In this document: piece by piece, positions 1 to 7,421 of the stretch
How the letters are laid out: every line of letters begins with the position of its first letter
Position numbering within the stretch: position 1 is the first letter of the stretch
Assembly (NCBI GenBank): GCA_945952355.1
Contig: CAMFIW010000009.1
Location: 1-18,120, forward strand
DNA from: an uncultured Phenylobacterium sp.
Lineage (GTDB): Bacteria > Pseudomonadota > Alphaproteobacteria > Caulobacterales > Caulobacteraceae
Length of the DNA stretch: 18,120 nucleotides
Reading direction: 5' to 3'
The notes under the pieces: generated by a model
Seen by the model: only the letters and a program-made list of their open reading frames with translations
Told to the model about the DNA's origin: nothing
The model's database searches: none
Position numbers and translations under genes: made by a program

Positions 1-432
1 ACCGTCGTGCCCAGCTCCGGCAAGGTGCTGACCGGCGGTGTCGACGCCAACGCCCTGCAGCGTCCGAAGCGCTTCTTCGGCGCGGCGCGGAACATCGAGG
101 AAGGCGGCTCGCTGACCATCATCGCCACGGCCCTGATCGACACGGGCAGCCGCATGGACGAGGTGATCTTCGAAGAGTTCAAGGGCACCGGCAACTCGGA
201 AATCATCCTGGACCGCAAGGTCGCGGACAAGCGCATCTTCCCGGCCATCGACGTGCTGAAGTCCGGGACGCGGAAGGACGAGCTGATCACGCCGAAGGAC
301 CAGCTGCAGAAGACCTACATCCTGCGCCGGATCCTCTCGCCGATGGGCGCTCAGGACGCGATCGAGTTCCTGCTCGACAAGCTGCGCAGCTCGAAGAACA
401 ACGACGAGTTCTTCCAGTCTATGAACACTTAA
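1..432 (+). CDS. rho: Transcription termination factor Rho, C-terminal part (5' end outside window)
   Basis: The frame is open from base 1 and ends at TAA 430-432, giving 143 residues of the C-terminal RecA-like ATPase domain of Rho. The segment begins just before the [14 protein letters not shown] stretch and continues through [40 protein letters not shown] and a C-terminal helix rich in Lys, Asp and Asn. These are highly conserved Rho segments and include the secondary RNA-binding (Q- and R-loop) region of the hexameric RNA-dependent helicase. Rho terminates transcription of untranslated RNA in the cytoplasm. The N-terminal RNA-binding domain and Walker motifs lie upstream of the window. 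Immediately downstream are a parS palindrome (450-465) and a perfect hairpin terminator (470-497), so rho probably ends its own transcription unit here. No irregularity is visible in the part seen. Confidence 0.97.
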   Translation, partial: TVVPSSGKVLTGGVDANALQRPKRFFGAARNIEEGGSLTIIATALIDTGSRMDEVIFEEFKGTGNSEIILDRKVADKRIFPAIDVLKSGTRKDELITPKDQLQKTYILRRILSPMGAQDAIEFLLDKLRSSKNNDEFFQSMNT

Positions 433-449
433 GCAGCTGTAAAAGCTAA

Positions 450-465
450 GGTTTCACGTGAAACA
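450..465. other. parS: parS centromere site (ParB-binding palindrome), copy 1
   Basis: GGTTTCACGTGAAACA matches the 16-bp parS consensus TGTTTCACGTGAAACA at 15 of 16 positions, and the 14-bp core palindrome 451-464 is perfect. It lies between the rho stop codon and the rho terminator hairpin, outside any coding sequence. ParB encoded at 7422-8294 is expected to nucleate here and spread. This is the parS copy furthest from parAB in the window, about 7 kb away. Confidence 0.93.
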
Positions 466-469
466 GCGG

Positions 470-497
470 GGCGGCGCAGGCGACTGCGCCGCCTTTC
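470..497 (+). terminator. Intrinsic terminator after rho
   Basis: A perfect 10-bp stem (470-479 with 484-493, GGCGGCGCAG paired with CTGCGCCGCC) is closed by a GCGA tetraloop of the GNRA type and followed by TTTC. It starts 38 bp after the rho stop and ends before the convergent oxidoreductase stop at 504. Read on the minus strand the stem is followed by a short GTTTC run that belongs to the parS site, so it may also stop transcription from the right. Confidence 0.8.
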
Positions 498-503
498 GTG
501 CGT

Positions 504-1475
504 CTACGGAATAAGCAGGCTCGCCCCGACCGTTTCGCGGCTTTCCAGGGCTTCGTGGGCCCGCCGGGCGTCGGCCAGCGAGAAGGTCTGGCCAACCTCG
601 ATCTTCACCTTACCCGAGGCGATCACCGCGAACAGGGCCGCGGCGCTCTCGTCGAGTTCGGCGGTGGTCAGCAGGTAGTCGCCCATGGTTGGGCGGGTCA
701 GGTAGACCGAGCCTGCGGCGAGCAGCCTGGCGGGAGCGACCGGGTCGGGCGGGCCCGAGGCGTTGCCGAAACTGACGAACAGGCCCCGCTTGGCGAGGCT
801 GCCGAGGGTGGCGTCGAAGGTCGCCTTGCCCACCGAGTCGTAGGCCACCGGTACGCCCTTGCCGCCGGTGATGCGGCGGACCTCGGCGGCGACGTCCTGG
901 TCGCGGTAGAGGATGACGTGGTCGGCGCCATGCTCGCGGGCCCGGGCCGCCTTGTCCTCGGATCCGACGGTCGCGATGACCTCCGCGCCGAGCGCCTTGC
1001 CCCACTGGACGAGGATCTGGCCGACCCCGCCGGCGGCGGCGTGCACCAGGATCGGATCGCCCGCCTTCACCGTGTAGCAGCGGCGCAGCAGGAACTCGGC
1101 GGTCATACCTTTCAGCAGCGCCGCCGCGGCGATCCGGGCGTCGATACCGGCGGGCGGCTTCACCGCGCGCTCGGCCGCCACCACGTGAAACTCGGCATAG
1201 GCGCCGATCGGCCCGGAGGCGTAGGCGGCGAGGTCGCCCGGCGCGAAGCGGGTGACCCCGTCCCCCACGGCCTCGACCACCCCGGCGGCCTCCATGCCGA
1301 GGCCCGACGGAAGCTTCAGCGGATAGAGGCCCGTGCGGTGATAGGTGTCGATGAAGTTGATGCCGATCGCCTGGTGGCGGACCAGGATCTGGCCGGGGCC
1401 CGGCTGGGGGGTTGGGACCTCGGTGAGCTGCAGGACGCCGGGACCGCCGGTCTGCTCGAAACGGATCGCCTTCAT
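504..1475 (-). CDS. NADPH:quinone oxidoreductase, zeta-crystallin type (MDR family)
   Basis: A 323-residue medium-chain reductase of the quinone oxidoreductase (QOR/zeta-crystallin) group, which reduces quinones with NADPH in the cytoplasm. Visible are the GroES-like N-terminal half with FIDTYHRTGLYP and GLGMEAAGVVEAVG (about residues 41-71), and the Rossmann dinucleotide motif AAAGGVGQ at about 146-153. There are no structural or catalytic zinc cysteines, which fits QOR rather than alcohol dehydrogenase. The start at ATG 1475 is chosen because MKAIRFEQTGG is the family N-terminus and GGAGG lies about 6 bp upstream; the open frame extends upstream only as read-through of the neighbour. The start lies one base after the stop of the dienelactone hydrolase gene, so the two are probably translationally coupled. 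The physiological substrate is unknown; an enal or quinone detoxification role is inference. Confidence 0.93.
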   Translation of the reverse strand: MKAIRFEQTGGPGVLQLTEVPTPQPGPGQILVRHQAIGINFIDTYHRTGLYPLKLPSGLGMEAAGVVEAVGDGVTRFAPGDLAAYASGPIGAYAEFHVVAAERAVKPPAGIDARIAAAALLKGMTAEFLLRRCYTVKAGDPILVHAAAGGVGQILVQWGKALGAEVIATVGSEDKAARAREHGADHVILYRDQDVAAEVRRITGGKGVPVAYDSVGKATFDATLGSLAKRGLFVSFGNASGPPDPVAPARLLAAGSVYLTRPTMGDYLLTTAELDESAAALFAVIASGKVKIEVGQTFSLADARRAHEALESRETVGASLLIP

Positions 1476-1476
1476 G

Positions 1477-2178
1477 TCATTCCTCCAGATGGGCCTGGAA
1501 GAAGGCGAGGGTCCGGCCGCCCGCAAGCTTGGCGTCGGCCTCGTCATAGTGCTCGCCGCCCTTGCGGGCGAAGGCGTGATCTCGGCCGGGATAGTTGTGG
1601 ATGGTGATGTGCGGATGGTTTTTCAGCGCCTGCAGGATCACCTCCTGTGCCGGTTTCGGCACGAACTGGTCTTCCTCGGCGATGTGCATGAGCAGGGGCT
1701 GGGCGATCTTGGCGGCCTCGCCGGTCAGGCTCTCGATGCCGACCCCGTAATAGGCGACCGAGGCGTCGATGTCGGTGCGAGCCGCGGTGAGGTAGGCGAG
1801 CTTGCCGCCGAGGCAGAAGCCGACGCAGCCGACCTTGCCGGTGCAGGCCGGGTCGTCGCGCAGGGCGTCGATGGTCGCGTCGATGTCGAGCACGCCTTGA
1901 TCCGCGTCGAAGGCGTTCATCAGGGCGAAGGCCTTCTTCCACTCCGCCTCGGTCTGGTCGGTGATGTCGACCCCGGGCTCGATGCGCCAGAAGAGATCCG
2001 GGCAGACCGCGAGATAGCCGGCGCTGGCCAGCTCGTCGGCGATGCCGCGCATCACCGCGTTCACCCCGAAGATCTCCTGGATGACCACGACGCCGGGCGC
2101 CTTGGCCTTGGCCGGACGCGCCACATAGGCGGCCATCTGGCCCCCGTCGGCGGTTCGGATCTGGATTGTTTCTCCCAT
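1477..2178 (-). CDS. Dienelactone hydrolase family protein
   Basis: A 233-residue alpha/beta hydrolase of the dienelactone hydrolase family. These enzymes hydrolyse carboxymethylenebutenolide-type lactones or related esters in the cytoplasm. The nucleophile is the Cys of GFCLGG (Cys122), with an acid at Asp170 in AEEDQFV and His201 in GRDHAF, so the Cys-Asp-His triad is complete. The QEIFG motif (Glu36) that positions the nucleophile is also present. No signal peptide is visible. The length is normal for the family. The start at 2178 has GGGAG a few bases upstream and gives the usual beginning (GETIQIRTADGGQMAAYVARP). It is the first gene of a minus-strand pair with the quinone oxidoreductase, and it diverges from the DUF6489-mnmE operon across 94 bp. 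The actual substrate cannot be read from the sequence, and no aromatic-degradation genes are nearby. Confidence 0.94.
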   Translation of the reverse strand: MGETIQIRTADGGQMAAYVARPAKAKAPGVVVIQEIFGVNAVMRGIADELASAGYLAVCPDLFWRIEPGVDITDQTEAEWKKAFALMNAFDADQGVLDIDATIDALRDDPACTGKVGCVGFCLGGKLAYLTAARTDIDASVAYYGVGIESLTGEAAKIAQPLLMHIAEEDQFVPKPAQEVILQALKNHPHITIHNYPGRDHAFARKGGEHYDEADAKLAGGRTLAFFQAHLEE

Positions 2179-2272
2179 CTTCGGCTCCCGTCCTTCTGAA
2201 AATCGTCGTGGTCTCTAGCGCGCAGCCCCCGACGCCCGCCATAACTAAGTCGTCAAACCCGAGGTTGGCCCC

Positions 2273-2524
2273 ATGAAGATGACCATCGAGATCGACTGCA
2301 CCCCGCAGGAGGCCCGGACCTTCCTAGGCCTGCCGGATGTCAGCGGCTTGAACGACAAGCTCGTCGAAGAGATGCAGAAGCGGATGGAGGCCAACATCAA
2401 CATGCTCTCCCCCGAGGAGCTGATGAAGAACTGGGCCGCCTTCGGCGCCGGCGCGCAGGAGAGCTTCCGCAAGCTGATGGCCTCGGCGGTGGATATCGGC
2501 ATGGGCGCCACGCGGCCCAAATGA
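2273..2524 (+). CDS. DUF6489 family small protein
   Basis: An 83-residue protein with no signal peptide or membrane segment. It begins [22 protein letters not shown] and has a charged helical middle ([16 protein letters not shown]) and a C-terminal helix. I recognise it as the DUF6489 type found beside mnmE in alphaproteobacteria; its function is unknown to me. GAGG about 10 bp upstream of ATG 2273 supports the start. Its stop codon overlaps the mnmE start in an ATGA (2521-2524), which implies translational coupling to the tRNA-modification GTPase. An association with MnmE or with DNA- or membrane-linked processes would be speculation. Confidence 0.85.
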   Translation: MKMTIEIDCTPQEARTFLGLPDVSGLNDKLVEEMQKRMEANINMLSPEELMKNWAAFGAGAQESFRKLMASAVDIGMGATRPK

Positions 2525-3858
2525 ACGACACCATCTTCGCGCCGGCCACCGCGCCCGGCCGCGCGGCGGTGGCGGTCGTGCGCGTGTCCGGTTCCCGGGC
2601 GGGCTTCGCCGTCCGCGCCCTGGCCGGCCGCCTCCCCTCGCCGCGGCGCGCGGCGTTGCGGACCTTGAAGGCTGGAGATGGTGCGGCCATCGACCAGGCC
2701 CTGGTGCTCTGGTTCCCCGCGCCCGGCAGCTATACGGGCGAAGATTCAGCCGAGTTTCACGTGCATGGCGGGCCAGCGGTGGTTTCGGCCCTGCTGGAAG
2801 CCTTGGCGTCGCAGGGCCTGCGCCTGGCCGAGCCCGGCGAATTCACCCGCCGCGCGTTCGAACACGGAAAGCTGGATCTGGCCCAGGCCGAAGGCGTCGC
2901 CGACCTGATCGAGGCCGAGACCGAGGCGCAGCGTCGCCAGGCGCTCGATCAGCTCGGCGGCGCGCTCGGCCGGGCCCAGCAGGCGTGGCGGGATGACCTG
3001 ATCGAGTGCCTGGCGGCCTTCGAGGCGGCGGTCGACTTCCCTGATGAGGAGGTGCCGGCCGACGTGGCCGAACGGGCGCAGCCGGTGCTGGAACGCCTGA
3101 TTGACCAGCTGGAGACGACCCTGGACGGAGTTCGGCGCGGTGAACAAGTGCGCGAGGGGTTCCGGATCGCCCTGGTGGGCGCGCCGAACGCGGGCAAGAG
3201 CACGTTGCTGAACGCCCTGGCGGGCCGGGATGCAGCGATCGTCACCGCCACGCCGGGCACGACGCGGGACATCATCGAGGTTCCGATGCGGCTAGGTGGG
3301 TACAAGGCCGTCGTCGCCGACACGGCGGGCCTCCGCGAAACGGCCGACGAGATCGAGGCCGAGGGCGTTCGGCGGGCGCGGGCCTGGGCCAGGAGCGCCG
3401 ATCTGCGGGTCTGGGTGGTCGACGGCGCCGGACCGCACGCCGCCCCGGCCCCGGCGGAGCTCGAAGCCGGCGACCTCTGCGTGATCAACAAGGCCGACTT
3501 GCCGTTGGGCGGTGAAACGGGCGCGGCCCTGGCCGAGGCGCGGGCCCTGGAGCTCGAGGTCCACCGGCTGAGCGCACGTGAAACGACGGACGTGGCGATT
3601 CTTGAGGCCACGCTCACATCCCGCGTGGTCGACGCATTGGGATCCGCGGAGTTCCCGACCGCCACGCGACTGCGTCACGGGGAATTGCTCGCCGAGGCCG
3701 TGGCGCGTCTGAGAAGCGCGCTTGGCTTCCGCGACGCGCTGGAGCTGGCCGCCGAAGATGTTCGCCTGGCCGGCCGGGCGCTGGATCGGATCACCGGGCG
3801 CATCGACCCGGAGGACGTGCTGGACCGGGTGTTCGCCAGCTTCTGCATTGGAAAATAA
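2521..3858 (+). CDS. mnmE: tRNA modification GTPase MnmE (TrmE)
   Basis: A 445-residue protein that, with MnmG, installs the 5-carboxymethylaminomethyl (or taurine/glycine-derived) group on wobble uridine 34 of certain tRNAs, using formyl-tetrahydrofolate and GTP hydrolysis. The N-terminal folate-binding domain contains [15 protein letters not shown] and [17 protein letters not shown]. The inserted G domain shows G1 GAPNAGKS at about 220-227, G2 TPGTTRD at 244-250, G3 DTAG at 267-270 and G4 NKAD at 323-326. The protein ends in the invariant FCIGK, whose Cys is needed for activity. The length is normal. The start overlaps the DUF6489 stop (ATGA). A parS site lies 2 bp after the stop codon. Nothing seems broken in this gene, in contrast to its partner mnmG. 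Confidence 0.98.
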   Translation: MNDTIFAPATAPGRAAVAVVRVSGSRAGFAVRALAGRLPSPRRAALRTLKAGDGAAIDQALVLWFPAPGSYTGEDSAEFHVHGGPAVVSALLEALASQGLRLAEPGEFTRRAFEHGKLDLAQAEGVADLIEAETEAQRRQALDQLGGALGRAQQAWRDDLIECLAAFEAAVDFPDEEVPADVAERAQPVLERLIDQLETTLDGVRRGEQVREGFRIALVGAPNAGKSTLLNALAGRDAAIVTATPGTTRDIIEVPMRLGGYKAVVADTAGLRETADEIEAEGVRRARAWARSADLRVWVVDGAGPHAAPAPAELEAGDLCVINKADLPLGGETGAALAEARALELEVHRLSARETTDVAILEATLTSRVVDALGSAEFPTATRLRHGELLAEAVARLRSALGFRDALELAAEDVRLAGRALDRITGRIDPEDVLDRVFASFCIGK

Positions 3859-3860
3859 GC

Positions 3861-3876
3861 TGTTTCACGTGAAACA
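3861..3876. other. parS: parS centromere site, copy 2
   Basis: TGTTTCACGTGAAACA matches the 16-bp parS consensus perfectly and is fully palindromic. It begins 2 bp after the mnmE stop codon in the mnmE-mnmG gap. ParB from the nearby parB gene is the expected ligand. Confidence 0.96.
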
Positions 3877-3887
3877 CGGCGTAGGAG

Positions 3888-4020
3888 CCCTAACCAAGCC
3901 TCGCCCGCGAGCGGGAGAGGAACGGGCCGCGCAACTGGCCAAGTCCCATGGAATCTGGTGAGGCCGTGCCGGCGCGGCGCAGCAATGTGCTCTCCCGTTT
4001 GCGGGAGAGGTTAGGTGAGG
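3888..4020. repeat. Inverted pair of REP-like hairpins (REPIN/BIME-like element)
   Basis: Two similar hairpins lie head to head. The left one (3899-3920) pairs CCTC-CCCG with CGGG-GAGG with one mismatch. The right one (3990-4009) is a perfect 8-bp stem, CTCTCCCG with CGGGAGAG, around a TTTG loop. The reverse complement of the left arm (3890-3920) resembles the right arm (3990-4020), including a TTAGG-type extension beyond each hairpin. The similarity continues inward (GCCGCGC followed by GGCC on both sides), so the whole element forms one long imperfect inverted repeat. It sits exactly between two parS sites and upstream of mnmG. Palindromes built on CTCTCCCG...CGGGAGAGG are known as dispersed extragenic repeats in many proteobacteria. 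A role in mRNA stability or processing between mnmE and mnmG is possible but not shown. Confidence 0.7.
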
Positions 4021-4030
4021 ATGGATCCCA

Positions 4031-4046
4031 GGTTTCACGTGAAACC
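4031..4046. other. parS: parS centromere site, copy 3
   Basis: GGTTTCACGTGAAACC has a perfect 14-bp parS core (4032-4045), and the outer base pair is G:C instead of the consensus T:A. It lies about 60 bp upstream of the mnmG start, with the REP-like hairpins between it and copy 2. Confidence 0.92.
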
Positions 4047-4107
4047 CCACCGCCCTTCCGCTATAGGAACCGCCCGCCCATATCCGGCGGACTGTGGGAC
4101 CTCGCGC

Positions 4108-5952
4108 GTGACCTCCTGGGACGTGATCATCATTGGCGGCGGCCATGCGGGCTGCGAGGCGGCGGCGGCGTCCGCCCGCTTTGGCGCGCGCACCCTGCTG
4201 CTGACCCACAAGCTCGAAACCATCGGCGAGATGAGCTGCAACCCGGCCATTGGCGGCCTGGGCAAGGGCCATCTGGTTCGTGAGATCGACGCCCTGGACG
4301 GCGTGATGGGTCGCCTTGCCGATGTGGCGGGCATCCAGTTCCGCCTGCTGAACCGCTCCAAGGGCGCGGCGGTGCGCGGGCCCCGGGCCCAGATCGACCG
4401 CAGGCTCTATCGCGAGGCCATGCAGGCCGAACTGGCCGCGACCCCCAACCTGACCATCGTCGCCGAGGCGGTGGAGGATCTGATCGTCCGCGGCGGCCGG
4501 GTGGCCGGGGTGACCGGGGCGTCGGGCGCGGAATATATCGCCGGCCGCGTGGTCCTGACGACCGGCACTTTCCTGAAGGGCGTGATCCACCAGGGCGAGA
4601 TGCGGATTCCCGCCGGGCGGGTCGGCGAGGCGCCGGCTATCGGCCTGTCGGACCGGCTTTATGCGCTGGGCGTGCAGATGGGCCGGCTGAAAACCGGCAC
4701 CCCGGCGCGGCTGGACGGCAAGACCATCGCCTGGGACAGGCTGGAACTGCAGGCGGCGGACGACGAACCCATCCCCTTCTCGTTCCTGACGGCCAAGATC
4801 ACCACGCCCCAGGTCGCCTGCGGCATCACCTACACGACCGAAGAAACCCACCGGATCATCGCCGAGCGCCTGGGCGAGTCCGCCGTCTATGGTGGTCGGA
4901 TCAATGGCCGTGGCCCGCGCTACTGTCCGTCGATCGAGGACAAGGTGGTTCGGTTCGCCGACAAGACCAGCCACCAGATCTTCCTGGAGCCCGAAGGCCT
5001 GGACGACGACACGGTCTATCCGAACGGCATCTCGACCTCGGTTTCGGCCGAGACCCAGGACCTGTTCCTGCGCACCATTCCCGGTCTCGAGGCGGTTCAG
5101 GTGAAGCGTCACGGCTACGCCATCGAGTACGACTATGTGGACCCCCGGGAACTGGACGCGACCCTGGAGGTCAAGCGCTTGCCCGGGCTCTATCTCGCCG
5201 GCCAGATCAACGGCACCACGGGCTATGAGGAGGCCGGGGCGCAGGGCTTGGTGGCCGGGCTCAACGCCGCCCGCGCCGCTGGCGGGTCCGACGCCGTCGT
5301 TTTCGATCTGGACGAGGACTATATCGGCTAGTTGATCGATGCCCTGGTCACCCGAGGTGTCACCGAGCCTTCTCGAATGTTCACCAGCCGGGCGGAATTC
5401 CGCCTGACCCTGCGCGCCGACAATGCCGACCAGCGCCTGACCGAGCGCGGCATCGCGCTGGGCTGCGTCGGTGTTTCACGTGAAACAGTTTTCCGTTCAA
5501 AGGCCTCGGCCCTCGCCGACGCCCGCGCACTGGCGAAAAGTCTTACCCTAACTCCGGCCCAGGCCGAGAAAGCCGGCCTGCCCGTCAAGGCCGACGGCCA
5601 GCGCCGCGACCTCAGCCAGCTGCTGGCCTATCCGACCATCGGGTTCGACGACCTGGCCGCCATCTGGCCGCAGATCGGCGGCTGGAGCCCCGAGGTTCGC
5701 GAGCAGATGGAGATCGACGCGTCATATGCCGGCTATCTCGACCGCCAGGCCGCCGAGGCCTTCCGCCGCGACGAGAACCTGCGCCTGCCGGCGGAGCTGG
5801 ACTACCGCGCGGTGAGCGGTCTTTCCAACGAAGTGCGCGAGAAACTGGCCGCGGTCCGACCGCTCACGCTGGGTCAGGCCGCCCGGATCGAGGGCGTCAC
5901 ACCTGGCGCTCTGACAGCCCTGCTGGCCCATGTCCGCCGCCGCGCCGCCTAG
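4108..5952 (+). pseudogene. mnmG: tRNA wobble-uridine modification enzyme MnmG (GidA), interrupted by an in-frame TAG at 5329-5331
   Basis: MnmG is the FAD-dependent partner of MnmE in U34 modification. The chosen start, GTG 4108, puts the FAD motif [15 protein letters not shown] at residues 5-19, as in the family; an upstream GTG at 4015 would add 31 atypical residues and run through a parS site. Also visible are [60 protein letters not shown] and [14 protein letters not shown]. The frame then meets TAG as codon 408, just after DEDYIG. The next codons continue in the same frame with [25 protein letters not shown], the conserved continuation, and stay open for a further 206 codons to TAG 5950-5952. 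Total length (614 sense and nonsense codons) is normal. Within [12 protein letters not shown] a Ser replaces the usual Tyr. If real, the 407-residue product lacks the C-terminal MnmE- and tRNA-binding region. Sequencing error, nonsense mutation, readthrough or reinitiation at TTG 5332 are all possible. A parS site lies inside the 3' part, and the 3' end overlaps rsmG. Confidence 0.9.
5472..5487. other. parS: parS centromere site inside mnmG, copy 4
   Basis: A perfect 16-bp match to TGTTTCACGTGAAACA lies within the 3' part of the mnmG reading frame, where it is read as V-S-R-E-T. The encoded residues fall in a variable linker just after the conserved MnmG stretch ending [10 protein letters not shown], so the site can be accommodated without disturbing the fold. 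It is the parS copy nearest to parAB, about 1.1 kb from the parA start. Confidence 0.95.
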
Positions 5953-6607
5953 CCCTGCCGCCGTTTCCGCCGACGTCCCCGACGTCGTGACCGCCGCCGA
6001 CTTCGCGCGGGTCAGCGGTGCGGGTCCGACGGCGCTCGCCGACCTGGAGCGCTACCGGGATTACCTGGCCGACTGGAACGAACGGATGAACCTGATCGGT
6101 CCGGCCACGCTCGACATCTACTGGTCGCGCCATGCCTGGGACTCGGCCCAGATCCTGCCGATGGCCCCCGAAGCCAAGATCTGGGCGGACCTCGGAACCG
6201 GCGCAGGTTTGCCCGGTATCGTGCTGGCGATCCTGGGAAAAGACCGGCCCGGCTTCCACGTGCACCTGGTCGAGAGCATGGCCAAGCGGTGCCGCTTCCT
6301 GAGCGAAGTGGTCCAGGGATTGGACCTGCCGGCCACCGTTCATAATTCTCGTGCGGAAGACCTGGCCCTGCCTGTGGATATCGTCACGGCGCGGGCTTGC
6401 GCGCCGTTGACCAGATTGCTTGGGTACGCCCGGCCCTACCTCCAGCGTGGCGCGACCGCCCTGTTCCTCAAGGGACAAGATGTTGCGTCTGAAATGGAGG
6501 AAGCGGCCAGATCTTGGGATTTCGAGGCCGATGTGCTGCCCAGCTTGAGTGACGCCCGGGGCCGTATCGTACGCGTAAGGAGGCTGGGCCGTGGCCGGAA
6601 AGTCTGA
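5930..6607 (+). CDS. rsmG: 16S rRNA (guanine527-N7)-methyltransferase RsmG (GidB)
   Basis: A 225-residue SAM-dependent methyltransferase that modifies G527 of 16S rRNA in the 530 loop; loss of the enzyme gives low-level streptomycin resistance in other bacteria. Family hallmarks are [13 protein letters not shown] (about 46-58), [13 protein letters not shown] and the SAM-binding loop [15 protein letters not shown] (about 86-100). Further along are [14 protein letters not shown] and [18 protein letters not shown], with LFLKGQ near the C-terminus. The ATG at 5930 lies inside the end of mnmG (23-bp overlap in another frame), and the gene end overlaps the parA start by 17 bp, so it sits in a coupled mnmG-rsmG-parA block. 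A roughly 20-residue Ala/Pro-rich N-terminal extension precedes the usual domain start; a later start such as a GTG cannot be excluded. Confidence 0.95.
   Translation: MSAAAPPSPAAVSADVPDVVTAADFARVSGAGPTALADLERYRDYLADWNERMNLIGPATLDIYWSRHAWDSAQILPMAPEAKIWADLGTGAGLPGIVLAILGKDRPGFHVHLVESMAKRCRFLSEVVQGLDLPATVHNSRAEDLALPVDIVTARACAPLTRLLGYARPYLQRGATALFLKGQDVASEMEEAARSWDFEADVLPSLSDARGRIVRVRRLGRGRKV
6577..6583 (+). promoter_or_regulatory. Ribosome binding site deciding the parA start
   Basis: AAGGAGG at 6577-6583 lies 7 bp before GTG 6591, inside the 3' end of rsmG. It favours GTG 6591 over the in-frame GTG at 6612, which has no comparable purine run upstream. Confidence 0.7.
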
Positions 6608-7415
6608 ACCCGTGAAACGCGGCCTGCGCGTGCTGGTGATCGCCAACCAGAAGGGCGGCGTGGGCAAGACCACGACCGCGATCAATCTCGGCACCGCGCT
6701 CGCCGCCGTCGGCGAGAAGGTTCTGCTGATCGATTCCGACCCGCAGGGCAACGCGTCCACGGGCCTGGGCGTCGGCCGCGCCCAGCGCAAGGTCACGCTC
6801 TACGATGTGCTGATGGGCGAACGGCCGATGGCCGAGGCGGTGGTCCACACCGCCCTGCCCGGCCTCGACCTGATCGCCGCCGACCCCGATCTCAGCGGTG
6901 TCGAGCTGGAGCTCGGCCAACAGGCCCGACGCTCGTTCAAGCTCCGCGACGCGATCGAGCCGATCCGCGCGTCGGGCCAGTACACCTACGTCCTGATCGA
7001 TTGTCCGCCCTCGCTGAACCTGCTGACGGTCAACGCCATGGCCGCCGCGGACGCGGTGCTGGTGCCGCTGCAGTGCGAGTTCTTCGCGCTCGAGGGCCTG
7101 ACCCAGCTGCTGCGCACGGTGGAGCTGGTGCGCGGCAGCCTGAACCCGAACCTGGAGATCCAGGGCGTGGTGCTGACGATGTACGATCGGCGCAACAGCC
7201 TGTCCGAACAGGTGGCGCGCGACGTGCGCGGCCATTTCGGCGAGGCGGTCTATCAGACGGTGATCCCGCGCAATGTGCGCGTCTCGGAGGCGCCGTCGTT
7301 CGGCAAGCCGGTGCTGGTCTATGACCTGAAGTGCGCCGGCAGCCAGGCCTATCTGAAGCTCGCCCGCGAGGTCGTGGTGCGCGAGCGCGATCGCCGCGCG
7401 AAAGCTGCGGCCTAG
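6591..7415 (+). CDS. parA: Chromosome partitioning ATPase ParA
   Basis: A 274-residue ParA/Soj-family ATPase. It dimerises on ATP, binds DNA non-specifically and forms the cloud or gradient that pulls ParB-parS complexes toward the new pole; it is essential in Caulobacter. The deviant Walker A motif is KGGVGKT at residues 21-27 and supplies the signature lysine K21 and the P-loop lysine K26. Walker A' follows at LLIDSDPQGNASTGLG and Walker B at VLIDCPPSLNLLTVNAM. LKLAREVVVRERDRR forms the C-terminal helix. The gene overlaps rsmG by 17 bp and parB follows at once, so expression probably depends on the upstream mnm/rsm transcript or a promoter inside it. I see no clear promoter directly upstream. 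A parS site lies about 1.1 kb upstream. Confidence 0.98.
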   Translation: MAGKSEPVKRGLRVLVIANQKGGVGKTTTAINLGTALAAVGEKVLLIDSDPQGNASTGLGVGRAQRKVTLYDVLMGERPMAEAVVHTALPGLDLIAADPDLSGVELELGQQARRSFKLRDAIEPIRASGQYTYVLIDCPPSLNLLTVNAMAAADAVLVPLQCEFFALEGLTQLLRTVELVRGSLNPNLEIQGVVLTMYDRRNSLSEQVARDVRGHFGEAVYQTVIPRNVRVSEAPSFGKPVLVYDLKCAGSQAYLKLAREVVVRERDRRAKAAA

Positions 7416-7421
7416 GGATTG

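Noticed and set aside
1182..1191. parS half-site CACGTGAAAC in the oxidoreductase gene
   Set aside because: Left half does not match; likely chance.
498..1607. 369-codon open frame opposite the quinone oxidoreductase
   Set aside because: Composition typical of an antisense shadow; the minus-strand gene has clear family motifs and a good ribosome binding site.
2754..2763. parS half-site GTTTCACGTG in mnmE
   Set aside because: Only one half matches; it is explained by the codons for the conserved EFHVHGG motif.
3575..3584. parS half-site CACGTGAAAC in mnmE
   Set aside because: The left half has no match to the consensus at four positions; probably too weak to count as a site.
4015..4107. N-terminal extension of mnmG from GTG 4015
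   Set aside because: The extra 31 residues run through parS copy 3 and have no family similarity; GTG 4108 gives the expected N-terminus.
3865..5112. 415-codon open frame antisense to mnmG
   Set aside because: Shadow of the conserved N-terminal part of mnmG; it begins inside mnmG and ends in the REP/parS region.
6373..6381. DnaA-box-like TGTGGATAT in rsmG
   Set aside because: One mismatch to the consensus, isolated, and within conserved coding sequence; no cluster of boxes, so no origin is claimed.
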